From assembly GCF_018760785.1 (NCBI RefSeq), contig NZ_JAHHZO010000014.1, positions 1-64,000 on the forward strand: a stretch of DNA of 64,000 nucleotides. Reading direction: 5' to 3'. The notes below the pieces were generated by a model. The model did not search any database and was not told the DNA's origin. It saw only the letters and a program-made list of their open reading frames with translations. Numbering within the stretch: position 1 is the first letter of the stretch; each line of letters begins with the position of its first letter. Positions 1 to 7,655 of the stretch are shown piece by piece. Source of the stretch: Rhizobium sp. CSW-27. GTDB taxonomy: Bacteria; Pseudomonadota; Alphaproteobacteria; Rhizobiales; Rhizobiaceae. Both the position numbers and the translations under genes were made by a program.

Positions 1-310
1 TGATGACAGCCGCCCCGCAAGGGGCGGGAATGCCGCTATCAAAACAGTTCAAAGATCACCGCCGAAAGCGGCGGTAGGCTCAGACTGGACCGTCAACGGA
101 GAAAATCGGGGTAAATCGAGGCGTCCAGTTGTTCAACGCAAATCCATCTCAGCCGGTCGAATTGGGTTGGCAACCTGTCCTCGATTACCATGTCACGGTT
201 TTTGGTGCACACGGACTACCGGAAATAGCCGAGATGCCAATGAAAAACCCCGCCGAATTTCACCTGCGGGGTCGGCATTTCCCTCAATGCTCAAGCGCTG
301 ACCCGGGCTC
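1..310. other. Non-coding left edge with two hairpins
   Basis: I see no convincing gene here. Two compact inverted repeats stand at the start: positions 10-27 (CCGCCCC, loop gcaa, GGGGCGG) and 58-75 (ACCGCCG, loop aaag, CGGCGGT). Neither has a clear U tract. They could be the 3' end of a transcript entering from outside the window or a structured RNA. The right part (about 233-310) is the duplicated 3' untranslated region and terminator described separately. A short open frame at 129-347 on the plus strand has no family signature and runs into the duplicated tail antisense, so I treat it as chance. Confidence 0.5.
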
Positions 311-356
311 TCAGAACTCCTCGACCCCATCGCAGTCCTCGTTCTGAACGTGCGTA
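233..356. repeat. Diverged copy of dehydrogenase 3' end (copy A)
   Basis: This segment aligns over its whole length with 1102-1228. It covers a terminator hairpin, the conserved string ttccctcaat.ctcaagcgct, the stop codon and about 15 codons of coding sequence. In this copy the codons are the tail of the isochorismatase-like gene. Identity is high by eye, with scattered substitutions and a short indel, so the copies have diverged for some time. Confidence 0.85.
243..272 (-). terminator. Terminator of the isochorismatase-like gene
   Basis: Read on the minus strand this is a GC stem (CCCCGC pairing with GCGGGG) followed by a run of five T. It lies about 40 nt past the stop codon of the hydrolase. 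It is the diverged copy of the terminator after the carboxyspermidine dehydrogenase gene at 1111-1140. Confidence 0.75.
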
Positions 357-916
357 GGGCGTCGCTCTTGCCGCGCCATCTCCACCACATCCTCTACCCC
401 GACAACGCGCCCGATCTTGCCATCCAGATAGCGGAGGGTGACCCGTGCGTGTTCGTCATCATAGGAGCCGATGCATTCCCTCGGCAGCAGAACGCGGTAG
501 TCGCGTTGATAGGCGTCGATGGCGGCGGTTCGGATGCAGGCGTGGGTGTTGATGCCGCAGAGCACGAGATGATCGATGTTCTGCTCTTGCAGGTGTTGAT
601 CCAGCGTGGTGCCGAAGAAGGCGCTGTAGCGCTTCTTGATGAAGGTCACGTCGCTTTCAGAGACTTCGAGGTCTGGATGGATCTGCGCGCCCTCTGTTCC
701 CTCGATCACGCCGGAAATGTTTTTGTCGCGCATTTCCAGAAAGGCATCGCTCAGGTCGGCGCGGAATTCCTGCCGTATCCAGACGATGGGCAGTGTCTTT
801 GCGCGAAAGGTGCGGACGAGGCGGTTCGTATTGGCGACCAGGGAGGTGACGACGCTGGTTTCAAGCGACGCGAGGAAGTCGTTCTGCAGGTCGATGATCA
901 AAAGGCAAGGTTTCAT
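311..916 (-). CDS. Isochorismatase-like cysteine hydrolase
   Basis: A 201-residue single-domain cysteine hydrolase of the isochorismatase/nicotinamidase superfamily. The expected catalytic triad is visible: Asp9 in LIIDLQND, Lys94 or Lys95 in TFIKKRY, and nucleophile Cys127 in GINTHACIRTAA. The substrate cannot be read from the sequence; relatives hydrolyse isochorismate, nicotinamide or N-carbamoyl compounds. The gene lies downstream of, and in the same direction as, the two polyamine genes but has its own 260-nt upstream gap and terminator. The last 15 codons (PTHVQNEDCDGVEEF) match the last 15 of the neighbouring dehydrogenase (PTRIQDEDGDRAVEF) and are not part of the hydrolase fold, so the gene has acquired a foreign 3' end. 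The ATG start fits the family N-terminus; the ribosome site is weak. Confidence 0.88.
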   Translation of the reverse strand: MKPCLLIIDLQNDFLASLETSVVTSLVANTNRLVRTFRAKTLPIVWIRQEFRADLSDAFLEMRDKNISGVIEGTEGAQIHPDLEVSESDVTFIKKRYSAFFGTTLDQHLQEQNIDHLVLCGINTHACIRTAAIDAYQRDYRVLLPRECIGSYDDEHARVTLRYLDGKIGRVVGVEDVVEMARQERRPTHVQNEDCDGVEEF

Positions 917-1101
917 GTCGCTGATCGTTATGGGCTTGGCACGACAGACATGTGACGGAGTGGGTTGCCAAGTCTGAGGTCGTCATGTTCGGCCTTGTGC
1001 CGAGCATCTGCCGTGGCATCCGCGCTCTCGACCCCGCAACCTGCCGCCAGCGGCAGTAGATCCTCGGGACTTCGCCCGAAGATGACGGCGGTGGGACTTG
1101 T

Positions 1102-1228
1102 GCGCCAACGAAAAAACCCGCCAGATCGCTCCGGCGGGGTCCTGATTCCCTCAATCCTCAAGCGCTATCCGCGCTCTCAGAACTCCACAGCCCGATCGCC
1201 GTCCTCGTCCTGAATGCGCGTCGGCAGG
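1102..1228. repeat. Dehydrogenase 3' end (copy B, source copy)
   Basis: Partner of the repeat at 233-356. Here the codons are the native C-terminus of the carboxyspermidine dehydrogenase, so this is the likely parental copy. Homology ends abruptly on the coding side, near the Leu-Pro-Thr codons about 15 residues from the stop. Confidence 0.85.
1111..1140 (-). terminator. Terminator of the carboxyspermidine operon
   Basis: On the minus strand a stem (CCCGCC with GGCGGG) is followed by six T residues. It sits about 40 nt after the dehydrogenase stop codon and should end the nspC-dehydrogenase transcript before the hydrolase gene. Confidence 0.85.
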
Positions 1229-2415
1229 CCGATCTTGTTCAGGAGGTTGATGAAGGGCTTCGGCGGCAGTTCTTCGACGTTGGCCATCTTCTTCACATCC
1301 CATTCGCCGGTGGCGACCAGCATGGCCGCAGCAACCGGCGGGACACCCGCCGTGTAGGAGATGCCCTGGCTGCCCACTTCCTCATAGGCTTCCTTGTGGT
1401 CGGCGACGTTGTAGAGGAAGACGGTCTTTTCCTTGCCGTCCTTGAAACCCTTCACATAGTCGCCGATGCAGGTCTTGCCTTCGTAGTTGGGGGCGAGCGA
1501 GGCCGGGTCGGGGAGGCAGGCCTTGACGACCTTGAGCGGCACGACTTCGGAACCGTCGGCGAGCTTGACCGGCTGTTCGGAGAGGAGGCCGATCGACTTC
1601 AACACGGTGAAGACGTTGATGTAGTGATCGCCAAAGCCCATCCAGAAGCGCACGTCGGCGCCGTCCATGTTTTTCGCCAGCGAATGCACTTCGTCATGGC
1701 CGCAGAGATAGGCGCGGCGGGTGCCGACGACCGGCAGGTCGTAGTCCTTGCCGATCTCGAACATCTTGTTGACCTTCCATTCGCCGCCCTGCCAGGAATA
1801 GACGACGCCGGTGAACTCGCGGAAGTTGATTTCCGGGTCGAAATTCGTGGCGAAGTATTTTCCGTGGCTGCCGGCATTGATATCGACGATGTCGACATCG
1901 GTCACCTTGTCGAGATATTCGTCCTTGGCGAGACGCGCATAGGCGTTGACCACGCCCGGATCGAAGCCGGCGCCGAGGATGGCGGTGATGCCCTTTTCCT
2001 CGCATTCTTCCGCACGCTTCCACTCGTAGTTTCCATACCACGGCGGGGTTTCGCAGATCTTGTTCGGCTCTTCATGGATCGCGGTGTCGATATAGGCCAC
2101 ACCGGTGTCCATGCAGGCGCGCAGCACCGACATGTTGAGGAAGGCGGTGCCGACATTGATGACGATCTCGGTGCCGAGCTTCTTGATCAGGGCCTTGGTG
2201 GCCTCGATGTCGAGGGCGTCGAGCGCATGCGCTTCCAGAACGCCCGGCTGCTTCATTGCCTTCTTTTCGTGAACCGAGGCAATGATGGCGTCGCACTTGG
2301 CCTTGGTGCGCGAGGCAATGTGGATATCGCCCAGCACGTCGTTGTTCTGCGCACATTTGTGCGCCACGACCTGTGCGACGCCGCCGGCGCCGATGATGAG
2401 CACGTTCTTTCTCAT
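1177..2415 (-). CDS. Carboxynorspermidine/carboxyspermidine dehydrogenase
   Basis: A 412-residue enzyme of the saccharopine dehydrogenase-like family. It should condense aspartate semialdehyde with putrescine or diaminopropane, using NADPH, to give carboxyspermidine or carboxynorspermidine. The N-terminus has the Rossmann motif NVLIIGAGGVAQVVA. The assignment is fixed by the neighbour: the decarboxylase for the next step is immediately upstream, 51 nt away, in the same operon. This route is known in Agrobacterium and Vibrio as the alternative to SpeD/SpeE spermidine synthesis. I place the start at ATG 2415 (MRKNVLIIG) with AAGGAG about 12 nt upstream; a TTG eight codons earlier is possible. 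Its last 15 codons and terminator are duplicated downstream. Confidence 0.92.
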   Translation of the reverse strand: MRKNVLIIGAGGVAQVVAHKCAQNNDVLGDIHIASRTKAKCDAIIASVHEKKAMKQPGVLEAHALDALDIEATKALIKKLGTEIVINVGTAFLNMSVLRACMDTGVAYIDTAIHEEPNKICETPPWYGNYEWKRAEECEEKGITAILGAGFDPGVVNAYARLAKDEYLDKVTDVDIVDINAGSHGKYFATNFDPEINFREFTGVVYSWQGGEWKVNKMFEIGKDYDLPVVGTRRAYLCGHDEVHSLAKNMDGADVRFWMGFGDHYINVFTVLKSIGLLSEQPVKLADGSEVVPLKVVKACLPDPASLAPNYEGKTCIGDYVKGFKDGKEKTVFLYNVADHKEAYEEVGSQGISYTAGVPPVAAAMLVATGEWDVKKMANVEELPPKPFINLLNKIGLPTRIQDEDGDRAVEF

Positions 2416-2466
2416 GATGGGGACCAACTCCTTGTCCAATCGTCAGAAACCTTCGCCTGAGGAATT

Positions 2467-3564
2467 TCAGGAAAGGCTTTGTTCGTAGTCCGTGTATGAA
2501 AATTCACGGACCGTCCTGAGGCTGCCATCCAGTTCGCGGATGGCGATTGCCGGCATTTTCACGCCGTTAAACCAGTTTTTCTTGACCATCGTGTAACCTG
2601 CGGCGTCCTGGATGGAGATCCGGTCGCCCACATTCAGCTCGCTCGGAAAATCGAACTCGCCGAAAATGTCGCCGGCCAGGCAGGACTTGCCGCAGACCAT
2701 GTAACGATGTGGTCCCTGGTTGGGGGAAACCTTCGCGCTTTCACGGTAGATCAGAAGATCCAGCATGTGCGCTTCGATGGATGAATCCACCACGACAAGG
2801 TCCTTGCCGTTGTAGAGCTTGTCGAGCACGGTGACTTCCAGCGTCGTTGATCTGGTGATCGAGGCTTCGCCGGGCTCGAGATAGACCTGCACGTTAAATT
2901 CGCCGGCAAACCGCTTCAGCCGTTCGGCGAATTTTTCGAGCGGATAGTTCTCGCCGGTGAAATGGATACCGCCGCCGAGGCTGACCCATTCCGCCCTCTT
3001 CAGAAGCGGCGCGAATTTCTCCTCGATCTGGCCGAGCATGGTGTCGAACAGGTCGAAATTGCCGTTTTCGCAATTGTTGTGGATCATGAAGCCGGAGATC
3101 AGTTCCATCACCGGTTCGACCTGTCTGACGTCCCATTCGCCGAGCCGCGAGAAGGGGCGGGCGGGGTCTGCCAGATCGAAGCTGGAGGAGGAGATGCCGG
3201 GGTTGAGCCGCAGGCCGCGAATGATGCCGGCGGATTGCTTTTCAAAGCGTTGCAGCTGGCCGATCGAGTTGAAGATGATCTTGTCGGCGTGCGACACCAC
3301 CTCGTCGATCTCGTAATCGGCATAGGCCACCGAATAGGCATGGGTTTCCTTGCCGAAACGCTGATGGCCGAGGCGCACTTCGTTGAGCGAGGACGAGGTC
3401 GTGCCGTCCATGTAGTCGCGCATGAAATCGAACACGCCCCAGGTGGCGAAACATTTCAACGCCAGAAGCGCCTTGGCGCCGGAGCGTTCGCGCAGGGTCG
3501 CGATCTTCTCCATGTTGGCAAGGAGCTTCGACTTGTCGATGAGGTAATAGGGAGTCTGGATCAA
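2467..3564 (-). CDS. nspC: Carboxynorspermidine/carboxyspermidine decarboxylase
   Basis: A PLP-dependent fold-III (alanine racemase-like barrel) decarboxylase of 365 residues that removes CO2 from carboxy(nor)spermidine to give (nor)spermidine. PLP Lys is in LLALKCFATWGVFD near the N-terminus; the SLGGGIHFT glycine loop and GKSCLAGD active-site cysteine region are present. The start is a TTG at 3564: it gives LIQTPYYLIDKS, matches the normal family beginning, and has AAGGA about 8 nt upstream. The open frame extends 46 codons further, but that stretch is low in family character and carries out-of-frame stops typical of non-coding DNA. It is the first gene of the polyamine operon. Confidence 0.92.
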   Translation of the reverse strand: MIQTPYYLIDKSKLLANMEKIATLRERSGAKALLALKCFATWGVFDFMRDYMDGTTSSSLNEVRLGHQRFGKETHAYSVAYADYEIDEVVSHADKIIFNSIGQLQRFEKQSAGIIRGLRLNPGISSSSFDLADPARPFSRLGEWDVRQVEPVMELISGFMIHNNCENGNFDLFDTMLGQIEEKFAPLLKRAEWVSLGGGIHFTGENYPLEKFAERLKRFAGEFNVQVYLEPGEASITRSTTLEVTVLDKLYNGKDLVVVDSSIEAHMLDLLIYRESAKVSPNQGPHRYMVCGKSCLAGDIFGEFDFPSELNVGDRISIQDAAGYTMVKKNWFNGVKMPAIAIRELDGSLRTVREFSYTDYEQSLS

Positions 3565-3810
3565 GGCTTTATCCTTCGTGAACCCAGCCGTTTCCGGCGG
3601 AAGTGAACGGGACGCCCCGAATGCGTCGGAGGGGGTCCTATGCAAAAGGGGGGAGGAAGGCAAGAGGCAAAGCGGCGCCTTGGCGCTTGAACAGCTGTTC
3701 ACACCCGATCTGCCGGGCGTTTCCCCAGGGGGCGCGCGGATTTTGCCGGCTTTCAGGCTTGTTCGTCCGGCCGGTTTCTGGTCTCACTTCGCGCCATTGT
3801 TCAATTCGCC
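3565..3810. promoter_or_regulatory. Divergent intergenic region nspC / benE
   Basis: This 246-nt gap separates the divergently transcribed polyamine operon and the BenE-type transporter gene, so it should carry both promoters. I cannot assign clear -35/-10 pairs. A purine-rich stretch (aaaaggggggaggaaggcaagagg) lies near 3642. Confidence 0.5.
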
Positions 3811-5004
3811 ATGCGGGTCACCTTCATGCTGAAAGATTTCTCCGTTCAGGCCATGGTCATGGGCCTGCTTGCGGCCTTTGTCGGCTTCGTCAGTTCCTTT
3901 GCCGTCATCATGCAGGGGTTGAGCGCGATGGGGGCGGGCGCGGAGCAGGTGGCCTCGGCGCTTCTGGTGCTGTCGGTGCTGATGGGCGTGCTCGGCATTC
4001 TGCTGCCGCTGTGGCATCGCATGCCGATCAGCATTGCCTGGTCGACGCCGGGAGCGGCGCTGCTCACCAGCGTCGGGCTGATCGAGGGCGGCTTTCCGGC
4101 CGCCGTCGGCGCCTTCATTCTCTGCGCCGGGCTGATCGTGTTTTCGGGCCTGTTTTCGCCGCTCGGCCGGGCGATCCGCATGATCCCGGCACCGCTTGCC
4201 AATGCCATGCTCGCCGGCATTCTCGTCAATCTCTGTCTGGCGCCGGTCAAGGCGGTGGCCTTCGATCCGTGGCTCGGCCTGCCGATCGTCGCCACATGGA
4301 TGCTGGTGGTGATCTGGAAACGGCTCTGGGCAGTGCCGGCCGCGCTGGGTGCCTTTGCGCTGGTGCTGGTCTTCGGCGTGGACCTGCCGCCGGATGTGCT
4401 CGCAAGGCTCGGCCAGTCCGTTCATCCGCAGTTCCTGCTGGTGGCGCCGGTGTTCACCCTGCATGGCTTCATCTCGGTCGCCGTGCCGCTCTTCATCGTT
4501 ACCATGGCCTCGCAGAACATTCCGGGTATCGCCATCCTGAAGGTCAATGGTTACGAACCGGCGCCGAATCCGCTGTTTGTCGCCTCCGGCCTGTTCTCCG
4601 GCATGGCCGCGGGCTTTGGCGCGGTGCCCGTCAACCTGGCGGCGATCACGGCGGCGATGTGCGCCAGCGAGGAGGCGCATCACGATCCGCAGCGCCGCTA
4701 CTGGTCGGCGATCGTCGCCGGTATCGCCTATATCCTGTTCGGCCTGCTGGCCTCCGGCATCATCGCCTTTGTCGCGCTGTCGCCGCCGATCCTGTTGCAG
4801 GCGGTGGCGGGGCTCGCCCTGGTCGGCGCCTTTTCCAACGCCGCCCAGGCCGCCTTCCGCGACGCCGAGACACGCGAGGCGGCCGCGATCACCTTCCTCG
4901 TCACCGCCTCCGGCTCTGCCTTCGCCGGCATCTCCGGCGCCTTCTGGGGGCTGTTGGCCGGGGCTGCGATGCTGGGGCTGAAGCGGGTAGCGACGAAGGG
5001 TTGA
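3811..5004 (+). CDS. benE: BenE-family inner-membrane transporter
   Basis: A 397-residue polytopic membrane protein of the benzoate:H+ symporter (BenE) family, with about 11-12 hydrophobic helices. Family hallmarks include SIAWSTPGAALL near residue 75-86 and the PVNLAAITAAMCAS segment near residue 275. The true substrate is uncertain: there are no benzoate catabolism genes nearby, and many BenE relatives in rhizobia are uncharacterised. The start could be ATG 3811 or ATG 3826 (MLKDFS); neither has a strong ribosome site. Confidence 0.85.
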   Translation: MRVTFMLKDFSVQAMVMGLLAAFVGFVSSFAVIMQGLSAMGAGAEQVASALLVLSVLMGVLGILLPLWHRMPISIAWSTPGAALLTSVGLIEGGFPAAVGAFILCAGLIVFSGLFSPLGRAIRMIPAPLANAMLAGILVNLCLAPVKAVAFDPWLGLPIVATWMLVVIWKRLWAVPAALGAFALVLVFGVDLPPDVLARLGQSVHPQFLLVAPVFTLHGFISVAVPLFIVTMASQNIPGIAILKVNGYEPAPNPLFVASGLFSGMAAGFGAVPVNLAAITAAMCASEEAHHDPQRRYWSAIVAGIAYILFGLLASGIIAFVALSPPILLQAVAGLALVGAFSNAAQAAFRDAETREAAAITFLVTASGSAFAGISGAFWGLLAGAAMLGLKRVATKG

Positions 5005-5044
5005 GGTTCTCGATTTCGCCGCATGGTTGTGATTTGATGCAGGT

Positions 5045-5314
5045 ATGGAATTCGAGTTCGATCCGGCAAAGAGCGCTGCAAACAAGGAAAAGCATGGGAT
5101 CGATTTTGTCGAAGCCCAGGCTTTGTGGTACGATGATTTTCGCGTTGATGCCGATGCAAGCCATGATCTTGAGTTGAGACGGATCACCATTGGCCGTATT
5201 GGCGAGAAATTTTGGACCGGTGTCTATACGATGCGCGGGGATGTCGTCCGGATCATATCGGTGAGGCGCGCCAGATTGGCGGAAAGGCTTCTTTATGCAG
5301 AAAATAACCGCTGA
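5045..5314 (+). CDS. brnT: BrnT-family toxin (ribonuclease)
   Basis: An 89-residue BrnT-family protein, a RelE-like ribonuclease toxin. The family pattern FEFDPAKSAANKEKHGIDFVEA at the N-terminus and the ISVRRARLAERLLYAE C-terminus are clear. It overlaps the brnA antitoxin gene by 20 nt, the usual BrnT-first order. Known BrnTA pairs autoregulate through a BrnA-BrnT complex binding their own promoter. This lies in the 40-nt gap after benE, so readthrough from benE is possible. Confidence 0.9.
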   Translation: MEFEFDPAKSAANKEKHGIDFVEAQALWYDDFRVDADASHDLELRRITIGRIGEKFWTGVYTMRGDVVRIISVRRARLAERLLYAENNR

Positions 5315-5543
5315 GGAATTTGACCGTAAGTTCGACGATGGCGAGGATATCAGCGCCTATGTGGATTGGAGCAAGGCCACCCGACCCAATCTGGAACCGG
5401 TGGAGATGACCGTTGTCGTGAAGCGCGGAACACAGCTGCGGCTGGACAGGCGTGCCAAGGAGCTTGGGCTTTCGCGCGACGCTCTTTTGGAGATCTGGCT
5501 GACGGAAAAGCTGGAAGACCAGCGGAAGGATGCCGCCGAATAA
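5295..5543 (+). CDS. brnA: BrnA-family antitoxin
   Basis: An 82-residue BrnA-type antitoxin. The N-terminal half (EFDRKFDDGEDISAYVDWSKATRPN) is the segment that wraps the toxin; the C-terminal half (VVVKRGTQLRLDRRAKELGLSRDALLEIWL) is a ribbon-helix-helix DNA-binding unit. It overlaps brnT by 20 nt, which implies translational coupling. Both key domains look intact, so the module is probably functional. Confidence 0.9.
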   Translation: MQKITAEEFDRKFDDGEDISAYVDWSKATRPNLEPVEMTVVVKRGTQLRLDRRAKELGLSRDALLEIWLTEKLEDQRKDAAE

Positions 5544-5583
5544 CCCGCTTGCACTCCCTTCAGTGCCGCGCTATCACATCTTC

Positions 5584-5709
5584 ATGACGATCAACGGCAC
5601 ATCCATTGATGCGACTGAAATGACGGCGCGCCCTGCGGCGGGCTTTGTCGCGTCGGTGCTAAACTCGCTTCTTCTCCTCGGCCTTATCCGCGGTTGCCGG
5701 GTCCGTTGA
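5584..5709 (+). CDS. Putative leucine-codon leader peptide of leuA
   Basis: A 41-codon frame (or 29 codons from the second ATG at 5620) ends 158 nt before leuA. Near its end are the codons CTT CTT CTC CTC GGC CTT ATC (5668-5688), four consecutive Leu codons then Gly, Leu, Ile, and it stops at TGA 5707-5709. A Leu-codon cluster just before a leuA gene is the hallmark of a ribosome-mediated attenuator. Neither start has a strong Shine-Dalgarno, so the start is uncertain and the call rests on codons, position and RNA pairing. Confidence 0.65.
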   Translation: MTINGTSIDATEMTARPAAGFVASVLNSLLLLGLIRGCRVR

Positions 5710-5796
5710 GGAGCGCCCGGCGGCCGATCGAGCCTGCCGGCATCAGCTCCTCGCACAAATCCCCATTTGAAGACCAAAAGCCTCATCCGAGGCCTT
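5668..5796 (+). promoter_or_regulatory. Candidate leucine attenuator of leuA
   Basis: Segment GAGGAG (5708-5713), at the leader stop codon, can pair either with the Leu-codon run CTCCTC (5674-5679) or with GCTCCTC (5746-5752). The second pairing is extended by GCCCGGC (5715-5721) with GCCGGC (5736-5741). These pairings are mutually exclusive, as in amino-acid attenuators. A further hairpin (5778-5796, AAGCCTC/GAGGCCTT with a one-base bulge) follows but lacks a U tract, so control could be translational or the terminator may be weak. Ribosome stalling on Leu codons would favour the downstream 5708/5746 stem. Confidence 0.6.
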
Positions 5797-5867
5797 GATC
5801 CACCGTCACGGCGCTGTAACAGCCTTGGGCCACAAGCGCCGACGCTGGACGCGAAGGAGAAGAGATT

Positions 5868-7592
5868 ATGGACGCCAAGATTTCCGCAGCCGCCAACACT
5901 GCTTCCGGCAAGAAGGGCATGCCCGATGCCGCCCGCAAGTATCGTCCTTACCCCACCATCAACATTCCGGACCGCACCTGGCCGTCGAAGGTGATCGACA
6001 AGGCGCCGATCTGGTGTTCGGTCGATCTGCGCGATGGCAACCAGTCGCTGGTCAACCCGATGGGCCATGACCGCAAGGCGCGCATGTTCAAGCTGTTGCT
6101 CGACATGGGCTTCAAGGAAATCGAGATCGGTTTTCCGTCTGCCTCGCAGACCGATTTCGACTTTGCCCGCTGGTGCGTGGAAGAGGGCGGCGTGCCGGAG
6201 GATGTTTCCCTGCAGGTGCTGGTGCAGTGCCGTCCCGAGCTGATCACCCGCACGTTTGAATCGCTGGAAGGCGCGCACAAGCCGATCATCCACTTCTACA
6301 ATTCGACCTCCGAACTGCAGCGCCGCGTGGTCTTTGCGAAAGACGTACCCGGCATCAAGCAGATCGCCGTCGATGCGGCGAAGATGATCATGGATATGTC
6401 GGCCAAGGCCGGCGGCGGCTACCGCTTCGAATATTCGCCGGAAAGCTTTACCGGCACGGAGCTGGAGGTGGCGCTGGAGATCTGCAATGCGGTGATTGCG
6501 GAAGTGAAGCCGACCGCCGACAACAAGCTGATCCTCAATTTGCCGTCGACCGTCGAAATGGCGACGCCCAACATCTATGCGGACCAGATCGAGTGGATGT
6601 GCCGCAACATCGACAACCGCGAAAACGTCATCATCTCTCTGCACCCGCATAATGACCGGGGCACCGGCATTGCCGCGACCGAACTCGGCCTGATGGCCGG
6701 TGCCGACCGCGTCGAAGGCACGCTGTTCGGCAATGGCGAGCGCACCGGCAATGTCGATGTCGTCACGCTGGCCCTCAACATGTTCACGCAAGGGGTCGAT
6801 CCCGAGCTGGACTGCACCGATATCGAGCGCATCAAGGCCGTCTATGAATATTCCAACGAGATGACGATCCCCGAGCGGCACCCTTATGTTGGCGAACTGG
6901 TCTATACCGCATTCTCCGGCTCGCATCAGGATGCCATCAACAAGGGCATGAAGGCGATCAAATCGGCCAATTCGCCGCTCTGGGAAGTGCCGTATCTGCC
7001 GATCGATCCGCAGGATGTGGGCCGCACCTACGAGGCGATCATCCGCATCAATTCGCAGTCCGGCAAGGGGGGCATCGCCTATATTCTGCAGCAGGACTAT
7101 GGCATCAACCTGCCGCGCAACCTGCAGGTGGAGTTCCGCGAGGATATCCAGCGCATCACCGACGAGGAAGGCAAGGAACTGCCCTCGAAGCGCATCTACG
7201 AGCGCTTCATCGAGCGTTACGTCGAGCAGCCGGAAGGCCGGATCAAGTTCGTCGATCACCACACCTATCCGGCCGGCATCGACCAGAAGGGCATTCGCAT
7301 TGTCGCCGCCGAGATCACCGATAACGGCGAGACGAAGCGCATCGAAGGCAAGGGAACCGGCCCGATCGACGGTTTCATCAATGCGCTGTCGATCTATCTC
7401 GGTGTCGATCTCTCGGTTGCCGATTATTCCGAGCACTCACTGCAGCACGGCTCCAACGCCGCAGCCATCGCCTATGTGGAAGTGGAGCATGCGGGCGGCA
7501 AATTGTTCGGTGCCGGCATCAACAAGAACATCGTGACGGCTTCGCTCGAGGCCATCGTGTCGGCGGCCAACCGGGTGCTGTCCGGCAAGTGA
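5868..7592 (+). CDS. leuA: 2-isopropylmalate synthase
   Basis: A 574-residue long-form (LeuA type 2, as in Corynebacterium and yeast) 2-isopropylmalate synthase, the first committed step of leucine synthesis, joining acetyl-CoA and 2-oxoisovalerate. The N-terminal TIM barrel has WCSVDLRDGNQSL with the metal and catalytic Arg/Asp, and the metal-ligand segment SLHPHNDRGTGIAA. The C-terminal 130 residues form the leucine-sensing regulatory domain (AEITDNGETKRIEGKGTGPIDG). The ATG is preceded by GAAGGAG. It stands alone, behind a leucine leader and before a terminator. Confidence 0.96.
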   Translation: MDAKISAAANTASGKKGMPDAARKYRPYPTINIPDRTWPSKVIDKAPIWCSVDLRDGNQSLVNPMGHDRKARMFKLLLDMGFKEIEIGFPSASQTDFDFARWCVEEGGVPEDVSLQVLVQCRPELITRTFESLEGAHKPIIHFYNSTSELQRRVVFAKDVPGIKQIAVDAAKMIMDMSAKAGGGYRFEYSPESFTGTELEVALEICNAVIAEVKPTADNKLILNLPSTVEMATPNIYADQIEWMCRNIDNRENVIISLHPHNDRGTGIAATELGLMAGADRVEGTLFGNGERTGNVDVVTLALNMFTQGVDPELDCTDIERIKAVYEYSNEMTIPERHPYVGELVYTAFSGSHQDAINKGMKAIKSANSPLWEVPYLPIDPQDVGRTYEAIIRINSQSGKGGIAYILQQDYGINLPRNLQVEFREDIQRITDEEGKELPSKRIYERFIERYVEQPEGRIKFVDHHTYPAGIDQKGIRIVAAEITDNGETKRIEGKGTGPIDGFINALSIYLGVDLSVADYSEHSLQHGSNAAAIAYVEVEHAGGKLFGAGINKNIVTASLEAIVSAANRVLSGK

Positions 7593-7603
7593 ACGGATTG
7601 TCG

Positions 7604-7628
7604 GGGCGGCCTTCGGGTCGCCCTTTCT
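7604..7628 (+). terminator. leuA terminator
   Basis: Eight-base stem GGGCGGCC / GGTCGCCC closing a TTCG tetraloop, followed by TTTCT. It begins 11 nt after the leuA stop. Confidence 0.85.
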
Positions 7629-7655
7629 CGTTCGTGGAACAGGATTGCGATCGCG

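Noticed and set aside
129..347. 72-codon frame at the left edge
   Set aside because: No family similarity, no ribosome site, and its end is antisense to the duplicated 3' end of the hydrolase.
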